DNA from: Burkholderia sp. E7m39 | Lineage (GTDB): Bacteria > Pseudomonadota > Gammaproteobacteria > Burkholderiales > Burkholderiaceae | Assembly (NCBI GenBank): GCA_001319865.1 | Contig: BBSL01000034.1 | Span: 1 to 64,000 of the forward strand | Length of the DNA stretch: 64,000 bases | Direction of reading: 5' to 3' | Part shown: positions 19,593-28,417 of the stretch, in pieces | Position numbering within the stretch: the stretch's first letter is position 1 | How the letters are laid out: every line of letters starts with the position of its first letter | Notes under the pieces: model-generated | Seen by the model: only the letters and a program-made list of their open reading frames with translations | What the model was told of the DNA's origin: nothing | The model's database searches: none | Program-made: the position numbers and the translations under genes

Positions 19593-20249
19593 TCAGTTGC
19601 GATACGGCGAAACGGAAGGGACGCGCGGCGAATCGCCAGGCGGACGCGGAATCTGACGGGATGCACCGCGCTCTTCGTTGTATCGCGCGACGTCGTCGCG
19701 GATCGAACCGACATGCGCCGATTGCGCATTGCTGGGCGGGCGCGGCACGTTGTGCGTGTCGGTGCTGATGGGCGTGATGGCGCCGGCGTATTGCGTGCCG
19801 ACGTATTGTGCTGCCGGACGATTGCGATAGACGTCGGCGGGGAGCGCCATGCGCTGCGCGCTGTAGCCCGAGGCGTTGGCACCGTAGACGCGGCCCGCGA
19901 ATGCGTCGTTCGGGCCCGCGCGTTCTGCCGGGTTGGCGCGCGCGCGTTGGGGCGCGTCATTGCGCGCAAATTTGCCCGCGCGGTTCGCCGCCGCCATGCC
20001 GCTCGGCGCGCTGCGCGAAAGGCTTGCCCGAGGCACCGGATTGCCGTGGACCGGGCCGCCAAAAGACGAACCCACCGACGATCCCCACGACGAACCATGC
20101 GGCGAGCCATGGAAAACCGAACCGCCGCCGAACAAGCCATGTCCTTCATGACCGACGAAGGCCGGCTTCGCATAGGCGAGCGAGGTCAGGGCCACGATCA
20201 GCGCGCCCGTCATCCACCATTTGATCCTCGACAGCCCTACATGCACCAT
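19593..20249 (-). CDS. secreted Gly/Ser/Ala-rich protein of unknown function
   Basis: 218 residues. An N-terminal signal-type helix (WWMTGALIVALTSLAYA) is followed by a Gly/Ser/His-rich stretch (HEGHGLFGGGSVFHGSPHGSS) and a low-complexity Ala/Arg/Pro-rich region ending RVPSVSPYRN. No Cys, no recognised domain. AGGTGA precedes the start. Likely periplasmic or secreted and disordered. Function unknown. Confidence 0.75.
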   Translation of the reverse strand: MVHVGLSRIKWWMTGALIVALTSLAYAKPAFVGHEGHGLFGGGSVFHGSPHGSSWGSSVGSSFGGPVHGNPVPRASLSRSAPSGMAAANRAGKFARNDAPQRARANPAERAGPNDAFAGRVYGANASGYSAQRMALPADVYRNRPAAQYVGTQYAGAITPISTDTHNVPRPPSNAQSAHVGSIRDDVARYNEERGASRQIPRPPGDSPRVPSVSPYRN

Positions 20250-20801
20250 GTTTCACCTGCCCGACGACCCGCCTGAGAGCCCGCCGTTCGAGCTACGGCT
20301 GGGCTGATTCCGGGGCAAACGCGGATCTGGAAACCTGCGTCGCGCGATACCTTCGCGCAATACCCCAACGGCCTTCGAACAGTAATTTATGGGCACCCCA
20401 CAGGGGTGTCGAGCCAAAATATGTTAGGTCGTCGGCACTCTTGTAACGCATTGTTACTGCGACGTTTTTTCGCCACAGGTGCGTTGCGGATCGAGGTGAA
20501 AAAACGCCGCCGCAAAGTGCTTCGAACAACTGAATTCGTCTGATCAGAAGGCGCGAAAAATGCTGCGTTGCGAAGTTTTCGTCTGAGCATTGCGTGTGCC
20601 GATGACGTGGCGGTGCGCCGCCCATGCCGATGCGAACGCAACCATTGCCGCACCGCGCTTTCATGCGTCAAAGTAATTAATCAATTCGGCAAATGAATTT
20701 GCTTTTTCAATCGCTTTGCGTCGACAATAGCAAGCTGTAGGCATGGCGCTCGCTGCGCGCCTATTCGCATCATTACCGCCTCCCCGCATCGAGATCGTAA
20801 G
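20250..20801. other. 552-bp intergenic region, no gene identified
   Basis: AT-richer than the surroundings, especially 20390-20720. Open frames here are short and lack ribosome-binding sites or coding-type codon use. It must hold the promoters of the divergent secreted-protein and BASS-transporter genes. Confidence 0.6.
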
Positions 20802-21824
20802 ATGGCCCGTCCCAAGCTCCTTCCCGACAACTTCACGCTTTGCCTGATCGGCACGGTGGTTCTGGCGAGCCTGCTCCCCGTTCGCGGCCAGGCGGCGATG
20901 GCATTCAACTGGGTCACGGACATCGCGGTCGGGCTGCTGTTTTTCCTGCACGGCGCCAAGCTGTCCCGCGAGGCGATCATCGCAGGCGCGACGCACTGGC
21001 GCCTGCATCTCGTTGTCCTGTTAAGCACCTTCGCGCTCTTTCCGGTGCTCGGGCTCGTACTCAAACCGCTTCTTTCGCCCCTCGTGACGCCTGCGCTCTA
21101 CGCCGGCATCCTGTTCCTCTGCACGCTGCCGTCGACGGTTCAGTCGTCGATTGCGTTCACGTCGATCGCCAAGGGCAACGTACCCGCCGCCGTTTGCAGC
21201 GCGTCCGCGTCCAGCCTGCTCGGCATCTTCATCACGCCGGCGCTCGTCAGCCTGGTCGTCTCGAACCAGGCTGCGAGCGGCGCCTCGCCGTGGCACACCG
21301 TCTGGAACATCGTGCTGCAACTGCTGGTGCCGTTCGTGGCCGGGCAATTGCTGCGGCCGATGATCGGCGGGTGGATCGAGCGCAACCGCGCCGTGCTGAA
21401 ATTCGTCGATCAGGGCTCGATCCTGCTGGTGGTCTACGCGGCGTTCAGCGAGGCCGTCAACGAAGGACTGTGGCATCAGATTCCGCTTGCCGCGCTGGGC
21501 GGTCTGCTCGTGGTATGCGTGGTGCTGCTGGCACTCGCGCTTGCCGTGACCATGTTTGTCAGCCGGCGCCTCGGCTTTAGCCGAGCCGATCAGATCACGA
21601 TCATTTTCTGCGGCTCGAAGAAGAGCCTCGCCGCAGGCGTGCCGATGGCCAAGGTGATTTTCGCCACGCACGCCGTGGGCGCCGTCGTGCTGCCGCTGAT
21701 GCTCTTCCATCAGATCCAGCTGATGGTGTGCGCTGCGCTCGCGCAGCGCTGGGGCGCCCGCGACGTCAGCGCCGAAAAGCGCGCCGCGCAAAAAGGTACG
21801 ACGGCTGCTGTGTCGCGCCGTTAG
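20802..21824 (+). CDS. bile acid:sodium symporter-like transporter (BASS / YfeH type)
   Basis: 340 residues, nine to ten membrane helices. It matches the SBF-like YfeH group: GLLFFLHGAKLSREAI, FLCTLPSTVQSSIAFTS, ASSLLGIFITPALV, and IIFCGSKKSLAAGVPMA near the C-terminus, which carry the conserved substrate/Na+ site residues. Substrate unknown; probably a Na+-coupled organic-anion carrier in the inner membrane. Single gene with its own terminator. Confidence 0.9.
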   Translation: MARPKLLPDNFTLCLIGTVVLASLLPVRGQAAMAFNWVTDIAVGLLFFLHGAKLSREAIIAGATHWRLHLVVLLSTFALFPVLGLVLKPLLSPLVTPALYAGILFLCTLPSTVQSSIAFTSIAKGNVPAAVCSASASSLLGIFITPALVSLVVSNQAASGASPWHTVWNIVLQLLVPFVAGQLLRPMIGGWIERNRAVLKFVDQGSILLVVYAAFSEAVNEGLWHQIPLAALGGLLVVCVVLLALALAVTMFVSRRLGFSRADQITIIFCGSKKSLAAGVPMAKVIFATHAVGAVVLPLMLFHQIQLMVCAALAQRWGARDVSAEKRAAQKGTTAAVSRR

Positions 21825-21880
21825 GCTTGCTTCGAATGAAACGAGATTCATGAGCGCTCTCCCTGAGTGCTTGTCGTGAG

Positions 21881-21904
21881 AGCCGCCTCCGGGCGGCTTT
21901 TTGC
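21881..21904 (+). terminator. intrinsic terminator after the BASS transporter
   Basis: AGCCGCC / GGCGGCT stem with TCCG loop and TTTTT tail, 57 bp past the stop. Confidence 0.9.
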
Positions 21905-22078
21905 TATTTCAGCCCTGAATCCGCTCGCCGTCGCCTCGGCTCGACGGCATAAGACAAACGCACAGCCCGCTCGCATCCCAGGCAGTCAAAACGCATGCGG
22001 CACGCACCGCAACGGTGCCAGTCGTCATTAAAAATTCATTTAATTTCAGCGACTTGCTGCCGATAAGCCGACGGTCCA

Positions 22079-23938
22079 ATGCTCCCGCCGTGCCTCATGT
22101 CCCAACGCTCGCCACTCCCCTTTCCTGCGCTGCGCGTCGTCGATCTGATTGCGCAACGTAAGCTGACCGCCGTCTTCCAGCCGATCGTCGATTTCGAAGC
22201 GGGCGCGATTCTCGGCTACGAAGGGCTGATCCGCGGTCCGGCCGGTTCCGCGCTGGAGACGCCGTACGCGCTGTTCGCGCAAGCCGCCGCCGAAAGCAGC
22301 GTGATCGCGCTGGAGCGCGCGGCCGCGTGCACGTGCATCGAGGCGTTCGCGCAGCTTGCGTGCGAAGGCAGGCTGTTCCTGAACTTCAGCGCAGGCGCGA
22401 TCCGCCAGCTCGCCGACGACCGCGACGGCACGTTCGTCATGCTGCGGAACATGGGCGTCGACGCGGAGCGCATCGTGATGGAGCTGACCGAGCAGAGCGC
22501 GATTCCCGACGTCGCGAGCTTCCTGCCCGCGATCGCCGTGCTGCGCATGGCGGGCGCCCAGTTCGCGCTCGACGATTACGGCACAGCCAACGCCAGCATG
22601 AACCTGTGGGTGCGGCTGAAACCGGACATGGTGAAGATCGACCGCTTCTTCATTCACGACATCGCCAGTGATCCGCTCAAGTTCGAAGCCGTCAAGGCGA
22701 TGCAGCATTTCGCGGCGGCGAGCGGCGCGCGGCTCGTGGCCGAGGGCATCGAGAACGAGGCGGATCTTATCGTCGTGCGCGACATGGGCATCACGTGCGG
22801 ACAGGGCTATTTCTTCGGCAAGCCGCTCGCGCAGCCGCCGCGCGCCATCGCCGACGCTGCCCGCGAGGCGCTGCGCGCCGGCCACATCGCCGTGTTCCCG
22901 GAAGCCACGCGCACGGTGAGCGCGTCGCCGTCGGGCGGCATGGCGTCGGCGAAGATGGTCGTGCACGCGCCCGCGCTACCGCGCGAGGCCACCAACAACG
23001 ACGTGCTCGAACTCTTCAACCGCCTGCCGAACCTGCATGCCGTGGCCGTCGTCGAGCACGACGTGCCCATCGCGCTGATCAACCGGCGCGCATTCATGGA
23101 CCGCTACGCGCTGCCGTATCACCGCGAGCTGTTCGGCAAGCGGCCGTGCATGCTGTTCGCGAACGCGTCGCCCGTCGTGATCGAAAAGTCGATGACGGTC
23201 GAAGACATGGCCAAGCTACTCGCCAGCGACGACCAGCGCTATCTCGCGGACGGCTTCGTCATCACCGACGAGGGCAAGTACGTCGGTCTCGGCACGGGCG
23301 AAAGCCTCGTGCGCGCGGTGACGGAAGTGCGCATCGAGGCGGCCCGCTATGCCAATCCCCTCACCTTCCTGCCCGGCAATATCCCTATCAGCTCGCACAT
23401 CACGCGGCTGCTCGGCCACGACGCCGGCTTCTGCGCGTGCTACGTCGACCTGAACCACTTCAAGCCGTTCAACGACCAGTACGGCTACTGGCAAGGCGAC
23501 GAAGTGCTGAAGTTCGCCGCGCACGTGCTCGCGCAAGTGTGCGATCCGACGCGCGATTTTCTCGGGCACGTCGGCGGCGACGACTTCCTGATCCTGTTCC
23601 AGAGCGACGACTGGCACGAGCGCGCACAACGCGCCATCCAGCTGTTCAACGATGGCGCGCAACGTTTCTACGCGCCGGGCGATCGGCTCGCGGGCGGCAT
23701 CCACGGCGAGGACCGGCGCGGCAACCCGACGTTTTTCGGTTTCGTGACGATGGCGATCGGCTGCGTGCACGTCCTGCCGCAAACGGGCGACGCGGTGTAC
23801 GGCAGCGAGGACATCGCGTCGGTGGCCGCGCTTGCGAAGCGTCGCGCGAAGAGCGAGCCTTCCGGCCTCGTGCTGGTCGAGTTCGAAGAAAGCCAGGCCT
23901 TGCTGCAGGGCCGCACGGCCGCCGCCCTGGTCGACTGA
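22079..23938 (+). CDS. EAL-CBS-GGDEF c-di-GMP signalling protein
   Basis: 619 residues, cytoplasmic. N-terminal EAL phosphodiesterase domain: FQPIVDF, YEGLIRG (variant EAL), LFLNFSAG, ELTEQS, DDYG (about 165-168), VKIDRFF and AEGIENE, so the metal and catalytic residues are kept. A middle CBS-like region (EKSMTVEDMAKLLASDD) follows, then a GGDEF domain with GHVGGDDFLIL (about 499), an allowed GGDDF variant. It could both make and break c-di-GMP. ATG 22079 or 22097 could be the start; neither has a clear ribosome-binding site. Confidence 0.9.
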   Translation: MLPPCLMSQRSPLPFPALRVVDLIAQRKLTAVFQPIVDFEAGAILGYEGLIRGPAGSALETPYALFAQAAAESSVIALERAAACTCIEAFAQLACEGRLFLNFSAGAIRQLADDRDGTFVMLRNMGVDAERIVMELTEQSAIPDVASFLPAIAVLRMAGAQFALDDYGTANASMNLWVRLKPDMVKIDRFFIHDIASDPLKFEAVKAMQHFAAASGARLVAEGIENEADLIVVRDMGITCGQGYFFGKPLAQPPRAIADAAREALRAGHIAVFPEATRTVSASPSGGMASAKMVVHAPALPREATNNDVLELFNRLPNLHAVAVVEHDVPIALINRRAFMDRYALPYHRELFGKRPCMLFANASPVVIEKSMTVEDMAKLLASDDQRYLADGFVITDEGKYVGLGTGESLVRAVTEVRIEAARYANPLTFLPGNIPISSHITRLLGHDAGFCACYVDLNHFKPFNDQYGYWQGDEVLKFAAHVLAQVCDPTRDFLGHVGGDDFLILFQSDDWHERAQRAIQLFNDGAQRFYAPGDRLAGGIHGEDRRGNPTFFGFVTMAIGCVHVLPQTGDAVYGSEDIASVAALAKRRAKSEPSGLVLVEFEESQALLQGRTAAALVD

Positions 23939-24136
23939 GCAACGAATCATCGGCGGCAGCGGAACGCGCCGCCACGGCACGTCCCTGTCACGACGCGCAG
24001 TCGCCTTGTCTGGATTGCGCGTTTTCCCTCCGCCGATTCCCGTCCGCCGCGCGCCGCCCGCGCGGCGTGCCGCGCCGCGCACGCGCCGTCGGCGAAACAG
24101 CAGCTCGATCGTTTCGATTCATGCATCGAGCGGAAC

Positions 24137-24157
24137 GTTTAGTGAATTTTACTAAAC
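24137..24157. promoter_or_regulatory. operator-like inverted repeat upstream of lacI-type gene
   Basis: GTTTAGT-gaatttt-ACTAAAC, 7-bp perfect arms. A related half, TTTTACTATACAAT, recurs at 24237-24250 and matches TTTTACTAAACAAA here at 12 of 14 bases. Two related sites within 110 bp in the gap 23939-24302 suggest autoregulation by the LacI-family product. The rest of that gap is non-coding as far as I can see. Confidence 0.6.
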
Positions 24158-24302
24158 AAATACGGTCCGTTGCCTGCGCCTATATACGGGTATCTACGCG
24201 TACAGGATGCGGTCAGATTGGGGTTTCGGCGAGCCGTTTTACTATACAATCACCCGAACCTGAACTCCGCCGCGGCGCACCCGCTCGCCGCCGTTTTTCC
24301 TG

Positions 24303-25289
24303 ATGGCCACTACCATCCGCGACGTCGCCCGCGCGGCCAGCGTGTCGATCGGCACTGTCTCGCGCGCGCTGAAAAACCAGCCAGGGCTGTCGGAATCGAC
24401 GCGCGAGCGCGTCGTCGAAACTGCTCGCCGGCTCGGCTACGATTCCGCGCAGCTGCGTCCACGCATCCGCCGGCTCACGTTCCTGCTCCATCGTCATCAC
24501 AACAACTTCGCCGTGAGCCCGTTCTTCTCGCACGTGCTGCACGGTGTCGAAGATGCGTGCCGCGAGCGCGGCATCGTTCCGTCCGTGCTGACGGCCGGCC
24601 CCACGGAAGACGTGGTCCAGCAGATGCGCCTGCACGCGCCCGACGCGATCGCCGTGGCCGGCTTCGTCGAGCCGGAAACGCTGACGACGCTCGCCGCGAT
24701 GCAGCGCCCGCTCGTGCTGATCGATCTGTGGGCGCCGAACCTGCGCTCGGTGAATCTCGACAACCAGGCGGGCGCCGCGCTCGCGATGCAGCATCTGTTC
24801 GCGCAGGGCCGCAAGCGCATCGCGTTCATCGGCGGGTCGCTTGCGCATTACAGCATCGCGCAGCGCGCGCTGGGCTACCGGCGCGCGTTCTTCGATGCCG
24901 GGCTGCTGTTCGATCCGTCGCTGGAACTGACGATCGACGCGGGCCTCGACCCCGATTCCGGCGCCGCGCTCGCAATGGAGCAACTGCTCGACCGTCCCGG
25001 CCCGCGCCCCGACGCCGTCTTCGCCTACAACGACCTCGCCGCGCTCGCCGCGCTGCGCGTGTGTCTCGCGCGCGGCGTGCGCGTGCCGGACGACATCGCG
25101 ATCGTCGGCTTCGACGACATTCCCGCCGCCGCGCATGCGCGCCCGCCGCTCACGACGATCGCCGTCGACAAGGAAGCGCTCGGTCGCCGCGGCGTCGAAC
25201 TGCTGCTCGAAGACGCGCCGCCCGCACTCGACATCCGCATTCCGGTCCAACTCGTTGTCCGTGCCAGCACCTCGGTGAATACGCCATGA
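24303..25289 (+). CDS. LacI family transcriptional regulator
   Basis: 328 residues. N-terminal LacI HTH and hinge: TTIRDVARAASVSIGTVSRAL then ESTRERVVETARRLGY; C-terminal sugar-binding domain with GSLAHYSIAQRALGYRRAF, VFAYNDLAALAAL and IVGFDDIPAAAHARPPLTT. First gene of a three-gene sugar operon: its TGA overlaps the ATG of the epimerase gene. Confidence 0.94.
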   Translation: MATTIRDVARAASVSIGTVSRALKNQPGLSESTRERVVETARRLGYDSAQLRPRIRRLTFLLHRHHNNFAVSPFFSHVLHGVEDACRERGIVPSVLTAGPTEDVVQQMRLHAPDAIAVAGFVEPETLTTLAAMQRPLVLIDLWAPNLRSVNLDNQAGAALAMQHLFAQGRKRIAFIGGSLAHYSIAQRALGYRRAFFDAGLLFDPSLELTIDAGLDPDSGAALAMEQLLDRPGPRPDAVFAYNDLAALAALRVCLARGVRVPDDIAIVGFDDIPAAAHARPPLTTIAVDKEALGRRGVELLLEDAPPALDIRIPVQLVVRASTSVNTP

Positions 25290-26548
25290 AACAACCCGAC
25301 ACGACTCTTTCGAACAACACCGCCACCCACGAGGCCCCGCCCGTCGAGAGTTTCCGCGACGGCGCGTTTCTGCTGTCGCACATCGAGGACACGTTGCGCT
25401 TCTACGCGCCCAACGTGCTCGATCCGAGCGGCGGCTTCTTCCACTTTTTCCGCGACGACGGCTCGATCTACAACCGCACCACGCGCCACCTCGTCAGCAG
25501 CTGCCGCTACGTCTTCAACTACGCGATGGCGTACCGCCAGTTCGGCGATCCGCAGCATCTGGAATATGCGCAGCACGGCCTGAAGTTCCTGCGCGACGGC
25601 CACTGGGACGCGCATCATCAGGGCTACGACTGGGAAATCGACTGGCGCGACGGCCACCGGCGCACGCTCGACGCGACGCGCCACTGCTACGGCCTCGCGT
25701 TCGTGCTGCTCGCCTACGCGCACGCCGCGATGGCGGGCATCGAAGAAGCGAAGCCGATGATCGCCGCGACGTTCGAACTGATGGAGCACCGCTTCTGGGA
25801 CCCGGCCGCCGGTCTCTACGCGGACGAAGCCACGGCCGACTGGCGCGTGAGTTCGTATCGCGGCCAGAACGCGAACATGCACACTACCGAAGCGCTGCTC
25901 GCCGCGTACGAAGCAACGGGCCACCTCGTGTATCTGGACCGTGCCGAACGCGTCGCGACCAACATCACGCTGCGTCAGGCGAAGCTGTCGCAAGGACTCG
26001 TGTGGGAGCACTTTCACGCGGACTGGTCGGTGGACTGGCACTACAACGAGGAAGACAGCTCGAACATCTTCCGCCCGTGGGGTTTCCAGCCCGGCCATCA
26101 GACGGAATGGGCAAAGCTGCTGCTGATTCTCGAGCGGCATCGTCCGCTGCCGTGGCTGCTGCCGCGCGCCATCGAACTGTTCGACGCCGCGATGACGCAC
26201 GCGTGGGACAACGATCACGGCGGCCTTTACTACGGCTTCGGCCCGGACCGCACGGTTTGTGATCACGACAAATACTTCTGGGTGCAGGCCGAGACGTTCG
26301 CGACGGCGGCGCTGCTCGGCAAGCGCACCGGCAACGAACGCTTCTGGGACTGGTACGACGAGATCTGGCGTTACAGCTGGACGCATTTCGTCGATCATCG
26401 CTACGGCGCGTGGTATCGCATCCTGACGTGCGACAACCGCAAGTACAGCGACGAAAAGAGCCCGGCCGGCAAGACCGACTATCACACGATGGGCGCCTGC
26501 TACGAAGTGCTGCACCATGCGTTGCAGCCTTCGGGCGCGTCCGCATAA
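25286..26548 (+). CDS. N-acylglucosamine 2-epimerase family (mannose isomerase-like)
   Basis: 420 residues of the AGE (alpha/alpha)6-barrel family. Catalytic and ring-binding residues typical of the family are present: NRTTRHLVSSCRYVFNYAMA, TRHCYGLAFVLLAYA, GQNANMHTTEALLAAYEAT, the GFQPGHQTEWAKLLL segment with its conserved His, and GKTDYHTMGACYEVL with another. Members isomerise mannose to fructose or GlcNAc to ManNAc. With a PfkB kinase next door, mannose (or lyxose) isomerase is the more likely role. Start overlaps the regulator stop (ATGA). Confidence 0.87.
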   Translation: MKQPDTTLSNNTATHEAPPVESFRDGAFLLSHIEDTLRFYAPNVLDPSGGFFHFFRDDGSIYNRTTRHLVSSCRYVFNYAMAYRQFGDPQHLEYAQHGLKFLRDGHWDAHHQGYDWEIDWRDGHRRTLDATRHCYGLAFVLLAYAHAAMAGIEEAKPMIAATFELMEHRFWDPAAGLYADEATADWRVSSYRGQNANMHTTEALLAAYEATGHLVYLDRAERVATNITLRQAKLSQGLVWEHFHADWSVDWHYNEEDSSNIFRPWGFQPGHQTEWAKLLLILERHRPLPWLLPRAIELFDAAMTHAWDNDHGGLYYGFGPDRTVCDHDKYFWVQAETFATAALLGKRTGNERFWDWYDEIWRYSWTHFVDHRYGAWYRILTCDNRKYSDEKSPAGKTDYHTMGACYEVLHHALQPSGASA

Positions 26549-26566
26549 CCTGGTAGGGTGAGCAAA

Positions 26567-27493
26567 ATGAGCGCGAGTCCCGAATTTCCCGCTGAGTATC
26601 CTGACTTCGTTTCCGCCGGCGACATCCTCACCGATCTCGTGCGCACGGGCCCGGCCAGCTGGCTGTCCGTGCCGGGCGGCGCAGGCTGGAACGTCGCGCG
26701 CGCCGTCGCGCGGCTCGGTCTGCCGACGGCCTGCGCCGGATCACTCGGTGTCGACAATTTCTCCGACGATCTGTGGAACGCGAGCGTCGCCGCCGGTCTC
26801 GACATGCGCTTCATGCAGCGCGTCGAGCGTGCGCCGCTGCTGGCCGTCGTGCATCAGACGCATCCGCCTGCGTATTTCTTCATGGGCGACAACAGCGCGG
26901 ACCTCGCGTTCGATCCGTCGAAGCTGCCCGAAGGCTGGATGTCGCATGTGAAATGGGCGCACTTCGGCTGCATCAGCCTCGTGCGCCAGCCGCTTGGCGC
27001 GACGCTCGCCAAACTTGCCGCCGAACTGCGCGCGCGCGGCGTGAAGATCAGCTTCGATCCGAACTACCGCAACCTGATGGCGCACGGCTACGAGCCGACC
27101 TTGCGGCACATGGCGTCGCTGGCCGATCTGATCAAGGTGTCCGACGAAGACCTGCGCCTGCTGTTCAAGACGGACGACGAAGCCGCCGCCCTCGCGCAGC
27201 TTCGCGCGATGAACCCGAAGGCGATCGTGCTCGTCACGCGCGGCTCCGAGCAGGCGACGCTGATCGACGGCGACCAGACCTTCGAGGCGCGGCCGCCGCG
27301 CGTGGCCGTCGCGGATACCGTGGGCGCGGGCGACGCGTCGATCGGCGGGCTGCTGTTCAGCCTGATGACGGCGCCGCAGCGCAAGTGGAACGAGCATCTT
27401 GCGTTCTCGCTCGCAGCGGGCGCGGCGGCGTGCCGTCATTCGGGCGCGCATTCGCCGACGCTCGATGAAGTGGTATCGCTGCTGCAGGATTGA
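26567..27493 (+). CDS. PfkB family sugar kinase (fructokinase-like)
   Basis: About 308 residues, ribokinase fold. N-terminal SAGDILTDLV, the GGAGWNVARAVARLGL sugar-binding segment, SFDPNYRNLMAHG, and the C-terminal signature VADTVGAGDASIGGLLFSL with catalytic Asp in GAGD. It probably phosphorylates the fructose made by the epimerase/isomerase. ATG 26567 preferred; a GTG three codons upstream is possible. Separated by 18 bp from the previous gene. Confidence 0.9.
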   Translation: MSASPEFPAEYPDFVSAGDILTDLVRTGPASWLSVPGGAGWNVARAVARLGLPTACAGSLGVDNFSDDLWNASVAAGLDMRFMQRVERAPLLAVVHQTHPPAYFFMGDNSADLAFDPSKLPEGWMSHVKWAHFGCISLVRQPLGATLAKLAAELRARGVKISFDPNYRNLMAHGYEPTLRHMASLADLIKVSDEDLRLLFKTDDEAAALAQLRAMNPKAIVLVTRGSEQATLIDGDQTFEARPPRVAVADTVGAGDASIGGLLFSLMTAPQRKWNEHLAFSLAAGAAACRHSGAHSPTLDEVVSLLQD

Positions 27494-27722
27494 GCAAGCT
27501 GCCTCGCCCTGAGGCCAGCAGCGCAGCCAGTTCAAAGCCGCACCGACAGACGCCGCGAAGAGGGCGCAAGAAGTTGCCAGGGCAAGCGCCGGACCGGCCA
27601 TTTCGCCACCGGCGCGGCGACGCGCGAACACGGTTTTACGTCCCGAAAGCGTGCAGAACGCCGACATGTGAGCGTCGAAATCGCGTGCTAGGATGGAATC
27701 TCCCCCTTGCTGGAGATGCATC

Positions 27723-27944
27723 ATGGAGGACGTCACCTACACCAAAGGTCTCTATACGGCGACGGCAACCGTCCGGCCGGTAGATGGCGGGCAGTATCAG
27801 GGCGTCGTTGCGCTCTCGCGCGACGAAGGCGACGAGACGGAAGACACCGTCTACGAAGTCGAAGCCACCTCGGCGACAGCCGAGGAAGCGCTCGAAGAAG
27901 CCAAGGCGCTGGCCCACAGAATTCTCGGCGAGATCGAACTCTAG
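27723..27944 (+). CDS. small conserved acidic protein
   Basis: 73 residues, very acidic (EGDETEDTVYEVEATSATAEE) with a C-terminal helix EEALEEAKALAHRILGEI. GGAG ribosome-binding site 7 bp upstream. Looks like a small Burkholderia family; no known function. The 229-bp gap before it (27494-27722) shows no gene. Confidence 0.75.
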   Translation: MEDVTYTKGLYTATATVRPVDGGQYQGVVALSRDEGDETEDTVYEVEATSATAEEALEEAKALAHRILGEIEL

Positions 27945-28026
27945 GGCTCTTTGCGCAAACGAGGCACGGCGCGTCCGCCGCGCGCCGCGCCCACGGTCTT
28001 TTCATGTCGAACAGGCGGAGGCGATC

Positions 28027-28272
28027 ATGGCAGAACCGCTCTTTCTCTACGGCGTGTATTCGATACACGTGCGTCCACTCGAGCTGCAAGGCGCGCGCTG
28101 GGACGCGGAATACGAAATCCGGCATCGCGATCACCCTGTGCAGCACTGGACGACCGTGGGTGGCGACACAGGATTTGCGACGGCGGCCGAAGCCGTCGAA
28201 ACCGCGCACCAGCAAGCCGTGGCCGACATCGAACATGGCGCAGGCGTGCCGAAGCCGCGCGCGTTTCCGTGA
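28027..28272 (+). CDS. small conserved protein
   Basis: 81 residues (MAEPLFLYGVYSIHVRPLEL...), predicted beta-rich first half and a His/Ala-rich helix (AAEAVETAHQQAVADIEHG). GGAG ribosome-binding site 6 bp upstream. Same orientation as the acidic small gene; both have the look of short stress or metabolic accessory proteins, but I recognise neither. Confidence 0.72.
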   Translation: MAEPLFLYGVYSIHVRPLELQGARWDAEYEIRHRDHPVQHWTTVGGDTGFATAAEAVETAHQQAVADIEHGAGVPKPRAFP

Positions 28273-28417
28273 TAGCGTAGGCGGTCGCGCCGCCTGACGC
28301 GACGCATTGCCACTTCTGACGAAGCGGCCGGGCTACACTAGCTGCCGCAGCGGGCGCTGCGCGTCACGGCTGCGCCGCCACGCTGCGAGACCCACTCGTC
28401 AGCAGAACAGAAAAAGA

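Noticed and set aside
19515..19656. 47-codon plus-strand frame (MDQAPLHEAG...) behind AGGAGGAG
   Set aside because: The ribosome-binding site is about 12 bp away and the frame runs into the 3' end of the secreted-protein gene on the other strand; codon use is not coding-like.
20293..20664. 123-codon minus-strand frame in the gap before the BASS transporter
   Set aside because: No ribosome-binding site, AT-rich atypical codons, no recognisable motif.
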